NCBI GenBank assembly: GCA_905178155.1
Contig: CAJINV010000001.1
Coordinates: forward strand, 15,066,142-15,130,141
Direction: 5' to 3'
Source: Amoebophrya sp. A120
Lineage: Eukaryota; Sar; Dinophyceae; Syndiniales; Amoebophryaceae
Length of the DNA: 64,000 bases
Of this stretch, positions 11,763-21,687 are shown in pieces; position 1 is the first letter of the stretch, and each line of letters begins with the position of its first letter. A program made the translations under genes and the position numbers. The notes beneath the pieces were generated by a model. The model worked only from the letters and a program-made list of their open reading frames with translations. It ran no database searches and was not told the DNA's origin.

Positions 11763-13049
11763 CTAGTAAAAGCCGCTGGAAAAATTCACCGCTCCGCTGG
11801 CGATGTCCATGCGCGTTTGCGACAGGGGCCGGCCATCGTTCAGGTCCGTACTTCCCGCGTAGCCGAAATTCATCGTCATCGGGTCCCCGCTCATGTCCCC
11901 CGCCCCGCCCCAGCCGTGAAACACCCACGTGTGGCCCTGCGGCTGAAAGTAAGGTTGCAGGGTTCCCAGTCTGCGTTTGGTGTCGAGAAATTGATGCACC
12001 GCGAGGTAATTCTCCGGAATTTCTTCCAGCGGGTAGTCGAGTTTGAGAATCTGCCGCACCGTTTGCATGGTCGTCGGGTTCAACACCACGTCGACCTGCG
12101 GCCGTTTCACGTTGTTGACGATCATGGAAAACTCCGTGTCGCACGGGCAGTCCGTCTCCTGGACGACCGTGGTCCAAAACTGGCCCTGTCGTTTGCCCGG
12201 GTCGTCCCCGCGCGTGCTGGGGCCGTCGACGCAGCCAAAGTCCGCTGCGTACGGCTCGGTTCCGAGGGAAGCGGAGAAGAAGTTGCTTTTTTTGCAAGCA
12301 GTTATAGGCTTCGATGAAGGACCGGTGTCAGTAGCGTCTTGCGTTGCTGCAACTGCGATTGAAGTTGATGTTGGCTGCGTGCTACGTGAAGAACCACTAC
12401 GCAGCTGCCATATTAGATTCGAGAGCCACCTTTGCCCAAACCACGCCGATTCTTGTTCTTCTACTTGGGTGGTTTTTTCCTTTCCCGCTGCGACTGATGT
12501 CCTTGTTACGTCGTCAGAATAGCAAAAGTTGTCCGCCTCTGGAGGTGCCGGCTGCCCTATCACAGTTAAGCCCGGCCGAACTTGCCACGCCTGCACTAGG
12601 TGTGATTTCCCTTTCATCGGCAGAAGGATTCGCGCTCCGCTTTTGATTTTCTTGCTCCCAACACGTCGAGACGATGATCCACACGAGCTGCTAGAGTTTC
12701 CGTCGACCAGCTGATCGCTCGAGTAGAACCCCGCAAACTTCTTGTCCGCCGGCACATGCCACAGCCCATCCGTGTCGCGCACCCCGTACTTGAACTCTTC
12801 CGGCGGTTGCAGAATCCCGCCCGGACAGGCACAGGGCTTGATAATCATCAACGGCCGGACGGCGGTGGTCATCCCGTACCGGTAACCGGGTAAACTTGCC
12901 CCGATCAGGTCGGGGAAGCCCCGCATCGGCTTGCCGGCCACACATGACCAGTCGTTGAGTTTCTCGTGCTGTTTGGTCACGTCCTCGGCGGTGTGCCAAA
13001 ACGGGTTCCGTTCCGCGTACGCGTCTGTTACGTGCTTCCCAGTCGCCAT
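11763..13049 (-). CDS. hypothetical protein, 428 aa
   Basis: Not recognised. A single uninterrupted frame starting in the recurrent context ACAAAATGGC. No signal peptide or clear transmembrane helix. The N-terminal 130 residues look globular and contain clustered Cys and Gly (SCVAGKPMRGFPDLIGASLP, PCACPGGILQPPEEF). The middle (about 120-270) is Ser/Thr-rich and probably disordered. The C-terminal 160 residues look globular again (CPCDTEFSMIVNNVKRPQVD, then Gly-rich FHGWGGAGDMSGDP and MTMNFGYAGS). Scattered cysteines could be structural. The strong codon bias and ATG context argue for a real gene. Function is unknown. Confidence 0.65.
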   Translation of the reverse strand: MATGKHVTDAYAERNPFWHTAEDVTKQHEKLNDWSCVAGKPMRGFPDLIGASLPGYRYGMTTAVRPLMIIKPCACPGGILQPPEEFKYGVRDTDGLWHVPADKKFAGFYSSDQLVDGNSSSSCGSSSRRVGSKKIKSGARILLPMKGKSHLVQAWQVRPGLTVIGQPAPPEADNFCYSDDVTRTSVAAGKEKTTQVEEQESAWFGQRWLSNLIWQLRSGSSRSTQPTSTSIAVAATQDATDTGPSSKPITACKKSNFFSASLGTEPYAADFGCVDGPSTRGDDPGKRQGQFWTTVVQETDCPCDTEFSMIVNNVKRPQVDVVLNPTTMQTVRQILKLDYPLEEIPENYLAVHQFLDTKRRLGTLQPYFQPQGHTWVFHGWGGAGDMSGDPMTMNFGYAGSTDLNDGRPLSQTRMDIASGAVNFSSGFY

Positions 13050-13426
13050 TTTGTTTTTTTCGTTTCTTCGAAATCCTTACGGCTGGCAATAGGTCCTCCT
13101 CAACCGACGAAGACTATTTCAAAACATCGAAAGAACTACGTAAAGCGGCCTTTGCCGGAGAATTTTTCATGATCGATAAAAATCAAGCACGAATCGACAG
13201 CCACGGTCGGGACAGTGCGAAGGAATGTAAAACGATCAGCGGTGGAGAGGAGACGACATGCGATTTTTTATCAACGACTGCGACATCACGACGATCACGA
13301 CAGGCGACTAGTTAAGTAACGTGAATACTTGACTGCACGAGGCAGCAGTGTGAACCAGCCTATCCACCCACTTTTTGTTTTTCGCATTTTGCAAAAAATT
13401 CAATCTGTGTCAACTCCTGCTTAAGA
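13050..13426. other. intergenic
   Basis: 377 bases between two minus-strand genes. Nothing recognised. Confidence 0.5.
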
Positions 13427-14790
13427 CTAGCCTTGCGTTCTTGCGCTTGCATCACTGCCGTACAACGGCGTTTCGAGCAACATCGGCCAGCATGTTCTGA
13501 TAATCCTCTTACACACAAACGCTGAAAGCTTCGCTCGCTCCACCCAGGCGTAATCCTCCACAGGAGACTCTTCCGGGACCGTCATTGTGCCGACCCGTTG
13601 CGGCGTTACGCGCCCACGGTAGTAGAAGACCTCGTATGATTTTTGATCACGCACATTCAACATGGAAACCGCATTATGCCACAAAGATGAAGCTAGATGC
13701 AGCTTTAGCAGCAAATAATGGTATAACTCACAAACCTTACCTTCCTTCTCGAGACAAACCGTTCAAAAGACGCCGGCGCCTTTCCAACAAAAGTCAGGTC
13801 GTTCATGCCAAGCTGCTCGTGAGCCAGCAGCTCCAAGGTGTGCCGCATTCCGGTGTCGGCTAGTACATTCGCACGCGGAAAGGTCCATCGGTCGGTACCT
13901 CGGTACTTCACGAGTAAGTACAGCACGGTCCTTGGCGCCTTCGTGAGAGAACGCAGGCTGCCTTCCTGGCCGGAGTCGATCCCGCCGTCGGCCGCTCTAC
14001 TCGCGGATTTGGAACGCGCCTGACCATAGGTTTAAGTATGTAGAGCGTTTCATCAGGTACAGGTACTGAGCGAAAACTACAATCAATCTTCAGTGACAAT
14101 GCAAACTAAACGCAGTCTACATTCGGGCAGAAAAACACGAACTTTTGTTTATTCGTGTCAAATTATATTTACCTTTTTCCCCCTTCCCATGCCCTTGATC
14201 GTCATACCACCATCCCCTCCAGCGACGGCAAGGCCGCTGCCAAACGGGTCTGTTGGCGCAAGGAGTTGCTCCAGTTCGCTGATCTGGGGCTCGTCTTCTC
14301 TGCTAGCAGCCCCGCCGTTTGATGTACCGCTTGTTCTAGTGTCAGTAGTGCTCTCTTTGTTCCCTTCCTTCTGCCGGTTCAGCCACTGCTCCTCGTCGCA
14401 CTTGTCTAGAAACTGGGTCGGGAAATGCATGTAAGCTAATTCGTCCGCAAGGTCCAAGTCGTTCCCCGTGCGCTGTTTCCAATCCGCTTGAAACAAACGC
14501 CACCGTCTCGCCCAGGGCGGCTCGACAAACTCGGTGGGCAGGCGCTCCAACACGAGTGCCGCCTGTAGCCGGTCGCCGTCGTGTACGCAGTAGCGTTGGG
14601 AGGAAAAGTGCTTGACGGGGGGCAGCGCTGTCTTTGTTCCAAATGGGTTAGATACCACCGCCGGCGGGTTCGAGAGGCTTCGGGTGGTTGTGCCCCGAAC
14701 TTTCGTCCATGGCCCAGTACTAGAGACACTCGTCCCCGTGGCAATGGAAAACGGGAGAGACACCATCGGACGATGACCCGGCATCAGCAT
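13427..14790 (-). CDS. MRPL46: mitochondrial ribosomal protein mL46
   Basis: Predicted component of the mitoribosome large subunit, a Nudix-fold protein without hydrolase activity. Exons 14790-14173, 14019-13741 and 13702-13427 give 390 residues. Seen: an N-terminal presequence-like basic/hydroxylated stretch; then AALVLERLPTEFVEPPW followed by a helical Trp-rich segment, matching the MRP-L46 N-terminal domain (AALxLxRxP); then the Nudix-like core RTVLYLLVKYRGTDRWTFPR with LADTGMRHTLELLAHEQLG and FVGKAP; and finally YEVFYYRGRV with VPEESPVEDYAWVERAKLS. In human mL46 the matching blocks read LPQAEWQPGETLR-TAER and VWVTKDEL. The second intron would be only 38 nt (GTAAGG to TAAAG), and the last about 30 residues could be read differently if another tiny intron exists there. 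Start: the first ATG in frame; an upstream GTG is ignored. Confidence 0.7.
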
Positions 14791-15061
14791 CAGAAACACG
14801 AACGCAATTAAGTAATCAGTGCCACCTGCAAAAACAACGTGCTATTGGAAGATGAATCCGAGAGCTGAAACTTAGCGCGGCCGCTGTATAACGACTAGCT
14901 ACGTCAAACGACAAAGCTGAAGCCACACGAATCCATGCAGCTTCAGCCAAAACTGAGACTAAGTCGAACAATTCTTCAAGTAGTCACTAACAGGCATCGA
15001 GAGCATGATCGCGCTCTATCCAAACCTCAGCAATGTGCTGCTTTGAAATATCAGTCGATCG
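14791..15061. other. short intergenic spacer
   Basis: 271 bases. No feature seen. Confidence 0.5.
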
Positions 15062-16879
15062 CTAGTCTGTAATGCGTAAAACAGGAAATCCAGAAAAAAA
15101 CGACGGGGCGCGTTCAAAGTTCTCCACCACTGCGTGCATGGACTTGGCGACAAGATTTGCGTTGCTCCGATCTACTTCCTCGCAGCGGGCGAATATTTCT
15201 TCCTTCGTGTAACCCGGAATGCACTGATTCCGGATTTTTAACCGCTCCACTGCCTCATCGACCGTGACCGTGTCCAGCACGATTGCGCCATCCAAATATC
15301 TCCGCACCTCAGGCCAGTACAAAGGATACAAGCCCTCGAGCAACAAGATCCTCGTCCTTGCTGCCTTGAAACTTTGCGCCTTGAACTTCCCACTGAGCTT
15401 CAGACATACACCGACACCTTCCTCATAAACCGGATCGCCCCTCGCGTGGTCAAACGCGGGCCAGTCCACCGTGGGAAGAACATCTTTATTCCCATATCCC
15501 TTCTGCACGTTGTCCGCGTCCTTGTGTAAAATTTGGCGTATTTCCGACAATTTTGCAACTAGAGCATCGTGATCGAACGTCTCCGGCGCTCCACGCCAAT
15601 ACACACCCGCGTCCCCTTGCTCCTCTCTCAACCTCTCCAAGGGTATGTGAAAACCATCAACCGGCAGAATTTCCAGGCCCGGGTAGACTCGGCGTAAAAG
15701 ATCGCTCGCCGTGCTCTTTCCCGAGCCCGGGACACCAACCAGTCCGATGATGCGAACATGGTCAATGAAGTGATGATGACCCTGATTCCTGCCGGGTACT
15801 TTCTCGAAGAAATCTACTGCGTCTGCGACAAAATTGGTCCGAAGTGTCGGGGCAGAGATGGCAAACGCAAGACTTGCTGCAGCAAGGGCTTCAGACACGT
15901 CCTCCCCATTGTGGCTTCCGCTGTACAAGCTGTACGAGGCTAGGTGATCCCGATCACCAATGTCGTTTAACACCCCGCAGTACCGTTGCAAGAACTTCTT
16001 GTACTCGTCGCGCGTTTTCAGGGTCGCGAATTCGTCTTCTGGGCTCAACAAAAAGTGGATCTGCAACCTCACGCTGGGTTCTCTGGCTAAAAATTGTTTC
16101 ACTGGTTCGAAAATATGGGCAAGGTTCTCGTCAGTCAAATCCGTAGAAAATAAATCGTCTTCGGTGAGTTTCCCGTACAAGGAGGCAGCACGATACTTGG
16201 TGATCGCCGGCGTGTCAAAGGCCTTATGAGCGAGCGTGGCCGACTCTAGCAAATGCTCCTTGCTGTCACTATTTTCGTTTCTTTCCAGCTCCTGCTGCAG
16301 CAGTTTCACCGCGTCTGGATCATTGGAAAGAATCTGGTTGGTAGCTTCTCGATCCGAAACTGCGCCCTGCAGAATAATCTGGATTTTTCCGTACTCTGGC
16401 ATACTGTCCAAGATACGATCGGAGCTGGCATTTACTGCGTTCAGCTTTTCGCAATAATGCACAAGCCAACGTAAAAAAATCTGGCAGCCTGTGCTATGTC
16501 CGACCAGCAAGAGGTCCTGAATTGGTGCCATGCCTGTTACCACACGGCCTTTCACCGCCGCCAGCAACTCCTCAATGTCTTGTACATCGTCCGCGAGTGT
16601 GTGAAACCCAAATTGTGAGTAGCTTGACCTCAGAACCGGCTGCACTACCAACCAATCGCCCTGCTCTACCAACTTTTCTCCCAAACAGGACAACCATGGA
16701 ACCGTACAGAATCCGTCGCCCAAGCCGGGAAGGAGGATGCATAGCTTGGACTTGCGCCCCTGTCCCCGGTCAGGGAAGGAATCAAAATCGAAGTAGCAGA
16801 GCTTGCTCGTGTAAGGCACCAGTCGTCCTTTTGGCCACGCTGATGCTCCCCCATCCCAATGAAGTGCCTCCACGTCCAT
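15062..16879 (-). CDS. DUF1749 alpha/beta-hydrolase fused to a uridine-kinase-like P-loop kinase
   Basis: A two-domain enzyme of 605 residues in one exon. Residues about 1-330 match the DUF1749/SidJ-like alpha/beta-hydrolase family: LCILLPGLGDGFCTVPWL, VVQPVLRSSYSQFGFHTLADDV, and the nucleophile elbow VGHSTGCQ (Ser about 129). Family members are esterases, including siderophore esterases of fungi. Residues about 375-600 are a P-loop kinase of the phosphoribulokinase/uridine kinase group: Walker A GLVGVPGSGKST, PVDGFHIPLERL, RGAPETFD, and a late ILLLEGLYPLYW strand with a C-terminal lid (ERLKIRNQ). The phosphorylated substrate cannot be told from sequence. The domains are joined by about 40 residues in a continuous frame, so the fusion is not an exon-joining artefact. 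Both sets of catalytic motifs look intact. Confidence 0.8.
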   Translation of the reverse strand: MDVEALHWDGGASAWPKGRLVPYTSKLCYFDFDSFPDRGQGRKSKLCILLPGLGDGFCTVPWLSCLGEKLVEQGDWLVVQPVLRSSYSQFGFHTLADDVQDIEELLAAVKGRVVTGMAPIQDLLLVGHSTGCQIFLRWLVHYCEKLNAVNASSDRILDSMPEYGKIQIILQGAVSDREATNQILSNDPDAVKLLQQELERNENSDSKEHLLESATLAHKAFDTPAITKYRAASLYGKLTEDDLFSTDLTDENLAHIFEPVKQFLAREPSVRLQIHFLLSPEDEFATLKTRDEYKKFLQRYCGVLNDIGDRDHLASYSLYSGSHNGEDVSEALAAASLAFAISAPTLRTNFVADAVDFFEKVPGRNQGHHHFIDHVRIIGLVGVPGSGKSTASDLLRRVYPGLEILPVDGFHIPLERLREEQGDAGVYWRGAPETFDHDALVAKLSEIRQILHKDADNVQKGYGNKDVLPTVDWPAFDHARGDPVYEEGVGVCLKLSGKFKAQSFKAARTRILLLEGLYPLYWPEVRRYLDGAIVLDTVTVDEAVERLKIRNQCIPGYTKEEIFARCEEVDRSNANLVAKSMHAVVENFERAPSFFSGFPVLRITD

Positions 16880-17412
16880 AGTTCGTGTCCCGGGTTTGCT
16901 TTAGGTACGTAAAAAGAGAAGTAAACATAGGAGCTCTAGGTGCGCACTTAAACTTAGGCCGGCTCAGTCAAAAAAGAAACGGCATCGCTGAGAGAAGCAG
17001 GAAAGTTGCAAAAGCCTGTCGCAGTAGCAAATCTTGTGACACACAGGGAAGACAGATCGAAAAAAAAATTGAGAACGCTGGGATCCGAAGCCTTTAGATC
17101 AATGTTGATGTTTTTCAGAGACGTTGTGAACTTTGGGACCGGCAAAGCGGCGAACAACGAAAGGCGGGTTCCGGGACGACCGGCCGTCGCGTCCCAGTTG
17201 GAGGAGGGTTTTCACGCTCTCAATCATTGAACAGGAAAATTCGAATTCCACTTGTTTTGCTTTGTTCATCGCAAAAAAGACAATGTGCATTTTTGTCCCC
17301 AAAAACCGCCACTCGATGTCAAACAAACTAGATGAAACCTGGTAACTTCATACATGGTCACCACCACTTGCACGTGCATTCATGACGACAAAAAAAACAA
17401 GTAGCTGAATAT
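16880..17412. other. intergenic
   Basis: 533 bases between minus-strand genes. Short open frames on both strands lack any supporting signal. Confidence 0.5.
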
Positions 17413-18090
17413 TCATCTTATCCCTCCACGAAAAGCATCTTCTTGCAGCTTCGGAAACTCCAGCTTTCCCTCCCCGACTTCCAGAAACGACCCATCTGCT
17501 TCCCGCTCGACCTCGTAAAAGTAGTCCGGGATGCTGTGGTAGAAAACCCGGGTTATCTTGCCCTGGTTGTACGGCGTGCTTCCGGAGGTCAGCACGACGC
17601 GCTCCCCCTTGTCGAACAGATTGAAGTAACTCCCCGGAACACGCTCAAACACCAGCGCGCACTGGTACTTACTCAGGGTGTTCCCCCGCTCGTGCACCCA
17701 GTCCCCGGTAAACACGTGCTCGCTGTGGCGCCTCAGATCCACGGTAAACATCGGGGGACCCTTGATCGCCTTCATCGGCAGGCTGGACGGATGTGAAGAT
17801 GTCGTGTGCTGACCAATTTTACTGGTATTTGCCCCGCCAGCTTCGTACTGCGGTGTAAACTCAAACAGTGTGTACTTCAGCTGTACCGGGGACATCCAGC
17901 CCTCCAACGCGGTTTGCAAAGCGCCGACCTTGCAGAGCCCGGAAACCGGCGCTTTTCCGCCCCCAGTCGTGTCCTCGCCAATGATAAGGTCAAAGGAGTA
18001 ATTGCCGCCCTGGTACATGAATTTGACCTTCTTTGCGTGCGACGGCAGTTGCTCCCCCTTCGACGGCGCCGAGGCGGACGAGGATGCCAT
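17413..18090 (-). CDS. hypothetical protein, 225 aa
   Basis: Not recognised. The start at 18090 is chosen because the ATG sits in the ACAAAATGGC context shared by neighbours; an in-frame upstream start at 18183 would add 31 residues. The N-terminus is a short Ser/Ala-rich tail. The rest looks like a compact beta-rich fold (KKVKFMYQGGNYSFDLIIGE, CALVFERVPGSYFNLFDKGE, ITRVFYHSIPDYFYEVEREA). A KGERVVLTSGSTPYNQGKIT segment resembles a small SH3- or Tudor-like beta barrel, but this is only a visual impression. There are no membrane segments or signal peptide. Probably a soluble cytosolic protein. Confidence 0.6.
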   Translation of the reverse strand: MASSSASAPSKGEQLPSHAKKVKFMYQGGNYSFDLIIGEDTTGGGKAPVSGLCKVGALQTALEGWMSPVQLKYTLFEFTPQYEAGGANTSKIGQHTTSSHPSSLPMKAIKGPPMFTVDLRRHSEHVFTGDWVHERGNTLSKYQCALVFERVPGSYFNLFDKGERVVLTSGSTPYNQGKITRVFYHSIPDYFYEVEREADGSFLEVGEGKLEFPKLQEDAFRGGIR

Positions 18091-18729
18091 TTTGTTTCGA
18101 GGCTTGCTGTTACCCTTTTTCACCACAGCCACCATGGAAAAAACGTGACGAAAAGACGTTGTGCGAAAAGGACAGATGAGCACACGTGTCGCTCACGACA
18201 GTCGAAAAAAAAACTCGTGACACTCAACTGTGGGCTGACGTGACGGTGTGTCTCTTGGTAAAGGTCCGTTCAAATGATGAAATTTGTTGCAGGTCTGCGG
18301 TTTTGCCTTTTGATCGACTCTCATTATCCCTCGTCAAACAAACTGCTTCGCTCTCACTCAAAAGGCAATTTTGCTGTTTAGCGACGTTGAGGACGTTCCC
18401 GGCCCCTACTTCAGAGACATCTAGCAACTACCCTTGAGCCGTGCGTTGCTCTTCGTCCTCGTTTTGCCCTTCGAAATACTTGCTACATATGTTAAGGAAA
18501 TGTTGTTCGGGTAAGAATCCATTTTGCACCGCAGAAAAGTGTACTCTCTTCATCATACCGAGGTCGTTATCATGAGAAAGCAACCTTCAATGAGACATGA
18601 AACGGGGATCATGTTACAACTTTCTGGTAAGTTCGTATTGTAAAGCGAAACGGGTCAAGGGAATTATAAGAAGAGTTCTACTATCTAAAATCACATTTCG
18701 ACAAAGCCTGATAAAAGAATCTGTTCCTA
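18091..18729. other. intergenic
   Basis: About 640 bases between the 225-aa gene and the kinase 3' end. A possible GTGATA donor overlaps the kinase stop, so a further 3' exon of the kinase in this interval (for example near 18614-18720) cannot be excluded. Confidence 0.4.
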
Positions 18730-20968
18730 TCACCTGCCCCGTCGTTTGTTCTTCTCCTTCTCCTCTTTGATTTTCTGGTACCTCTCGATGCAGCCCATAA
18801 TAATCGTCTGCACTTGCTCTTCCTCCGCCGCGAAGATACCGGGGGAGTACTCTACCCCCTCGAGCGCCCGGGGTGTCATCTCGAAACTGAACGGTCGACA
18901 AGACTCGTTATCGTACAATTTTCGGAACTGGATGTACCGGATGTCTTCCGGGCGGTAGTACATCAAATCCTTGGTCTATCAAATGCAAATATGTAGTCTG
19001 GGTCTAAAAGGATGCGAACTTGTGATCATGTATGTTGCGAATCATACAAGAACCTGTATTGCATGACTTGCAAAAGCTGTCCATTTCTGGCCATGCTGAG
19101 AGGGCATTTCTCATGCAGAATAGGCATCACCAAGAGGCTGCAGAACCTGTGATGCTATGCCCTGCATTGCAGACGTGGCGGAGCTTGGAAAAACTGCATG
19201 ACAAATCTCGGAATCTTCCAGACCCAGACATATTTGCATTTGATATGTTCTCTTTCGCGGAATGGTAGCACAGACTCCCGTTCTTCGCGAGCCACATGCG
19301 CCTCTGCAGCCAGTCGCTCGGGTTGTGCGGATCGCCGTCGTGGTTCAGCTTCCACAGTTGCGCCTCGTACACCGGCTTGAAGTCGTCTTTGTTGCTGGTT
19401 TTGTCCCGCCGGTTCCGGATCATCATGCGAAACTCCCGGAAGTCCTGGTGGATCCCGAGCTGCGCCTTGAACGCCGCGTCGAGCGCGCCCACGGCGTCGG
19501 GGTTATGGATCACGTGCTCCAGCACCGCCCCCCACTGCTGCAGCGACTCCGCCGTTTCGCACGCGAACCAGTGGGACTCGTGGTCGGTGCCGTTGGTAAC
19601 CGAATCCAGCATGAAAGCGAACGGCAGCGCGCAGTCGCCGTTCTCCAGCCGAATCACGTTCGCGGTGGACAAGTGCGCGCGGTCCATCAGGATCAGCCGC
19701 TTCGCCTGTTTCTGCGAGAAGTAGCACAAGTCGCCCTTGCTGGAAAGCCACATGTCTCGCTTCAACCAGTGATCCTTGTTTTTCTTGTCGCCGTCGGAAT
19801 TCAGTTTGAACATCATGCCCTTCATCATCGGCGGTTTGTCCGTGGCGGAATCCTGCAGCCGCTGGTTCCGCTTCTTCTTGATGTTATCCGCCATGGCGCC
19901 GCCCAAGTGCGCCGGGGTTCCCGCGCCCTCGGCGGTGGGCACGTCTAACCCGGGGACCTCGACGTTGGCAACGAAGGGGTGTGCCATGCACTGGGCGAGC
20001 GACCACCGCTCCGCCGGCCTTTTGGTCAGCATTTTCACGCAGACCAAATCGACGAACTGGGGGTCGAAATTCTGCACCTCCGGGACGAAAGGAACCGCGT
20101 TCGCTGGGTTCGCGAGCCAGGCGAGAAATTGAAACGTGCACTGATTTGGGTCGCCGCACGCACGCATGATTTCCTTGAACACGTTTTTTAACACCACGTC
20201 CAAGGTCACCAGCTCCGCGATGGAGATCCCGGTCGACCAGACGTCCAACTTATCCACAATTGGCAAGTATTCCCCCGGCGGGTCCACCAAAAAGTTCGCC
20301 CACTCCGGCGCACAGTAGATCGGCGAAAACGCGACCGAGGCGTCGCCCGGGTAGAGTTTGTAGTCGATGTCCGTACAACCGTCGACGTCGATGATCTTCC
20401 ACGTGCCGTTGGAAGCCATGATGTTCTCGGGCTTCACATCCAAATGCGTCAAGTTCTTCGCGTGCAAAATCCCCATGGCAATCAGAAACGCCTTGGTTAA
20501 CTGTGCCACCGTTGCCTTGTCCAGCGGCTGCCCGGATTTCGCTCTTTCCTCGATGAAGTCCTTCATGCTGTAGTCCGCTTTCTCTGTGATCAAGTAGACC
20601 ACCCCGTCCTTGGCGTCTATACCAGGCCTCCCGTCTGCTTGAACGGAATACGCGCACATCTCTAAAAAAGCCTTCTTCGGGTTCACTTGCCAGAAGAGCG
20701 GGTGCTTCAAATAGTCGTACTTGATCTTGTTCGGATCTACTGGCTCCATTAAAAGGTTCAAAATGTCGATTTGCTTTTGAAACTTCTCCAGATTCATGGA
20801 CGGATTCTTGGCCCAAACGTCCATCTTAAACGTTTTCACCGCGACAACCATCCCTGTTTGAATATCGGTCCCCTTCTGGACAAAGGAGAAACTCCCCTCG
20901 CCCAGGAAACCCGCTTTCCCCGTGACCATCTCGTAGCGGCCCAGAATCAACTGCGTGCCCGGCGCCAT
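18730..20968 (-). CDS. protein kinase with two C-terminal PH domains
   Basis: Predicted Ser/Thr-type kinase, 654 residues, in exons 20968-19246 and 18976-18730 separated by a family A introner. The kinase domain (about 10-330) has a glycine loop GEGSFSFV (23-30), the ATP lysine in VVAVK (Lys45), catalytic loop HLDVKPEN (175-182) and APE (220-222). Two landmarks deviate: HLD replaces HRD, and the magnesium motif reads DVDG (194-197) instead of DFG. Both aspartates remain, so activity is plausible. Two PH-like domains follow at about 380-480 (WLKRDMWLSSKGDLCYFS) and about 530-640 (WLQRRMWLAKNGSLCYHS), suggesting phosphoinositide-dependent membrane targeting. The introner splits the second PH domain, and the rejoined protein reads AKENKDLMYYRPEDI. 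The C-terminal tail is basic (KEKNKRRGR). Confidence 0.8.
18977..19245. mobile_element. introner element, family A
   Basis: 269 bp. TATCAAATGCAAATATG with CTGGGTCTAAAAG on the left; CTTCCAGACCCAGAC with TTTGCATTTGATA on the right. The 5-bp flanks are TGGTC and TGTTC (one mismatch). It interrupts the minus-strand kinase gene in its second PH domain. Confidence 0.85.
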
Positions 20969-21687
20969 TTTGGATAGTGCTTGAGGTTGTTCTAAGATGA
21001 AAGAGGTATGATGTTACCACAGGAACAGGTGATTGTTGAATTTTCAATGGCTTATTCGGAATGCGAGGTGATGACTTGCTGTTTGTGGAAGTGATTTTCT
21101 AGAAGTACTAAATGTCTACTCCAAGAGTGAAGGACTCAGCATTGGTGCATCGTAGTCCGGGATACGGACAAGAGCAGGAGGGGGATTGAGTAGAGCTCGA
21201 TTGGTGTACCTGTCACGATTTGAAAGTTGAGATTGATAAGAGTAAAACGAAAGGAAGAAGCAAAACGAAAACGAGTTACACAATGGAACGACGACGCAAG
21301 TTTATTTCTGCACGTATAGCATTTGCGAGAGCATCTTGCACGGTCACCGATTTCGAAGTCCGACCAGGGCGTGTTTGGAAAGTGAAACCGAGAATCAAAC
21401 TCTACAAGTTCGTGTACGACCGATCTGATTATTTTGTTGTTCGCACGACTAAAGTTGTAAAGCTAGAGTGCCGACTGCAAAAACTGTATGGCCTCATTGA
21501 GAACACATCCGCAGGCACGTCTTAATCCAATGTCGAAGTGCAACTGTCTTGTGGAATAGACCATGATGTAGTGTGTAACTAGTACTTTCTTTTACTCTTA
21601 TCATGCCTGCAAAGAATGCACCATCAACTAGTCGCGTGTTCATCCGAGAAAACAAACCAGTTACAACGTTTGACGCAGTGCGTCTGC
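20969..21687. other. intergenic
   Basis: 719 bases between the kinase start and the helicase 3' end. A 101-codon plus-strand frame (21220-21525) is basic and unsupported. No gene called. Confidence 0.45.
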
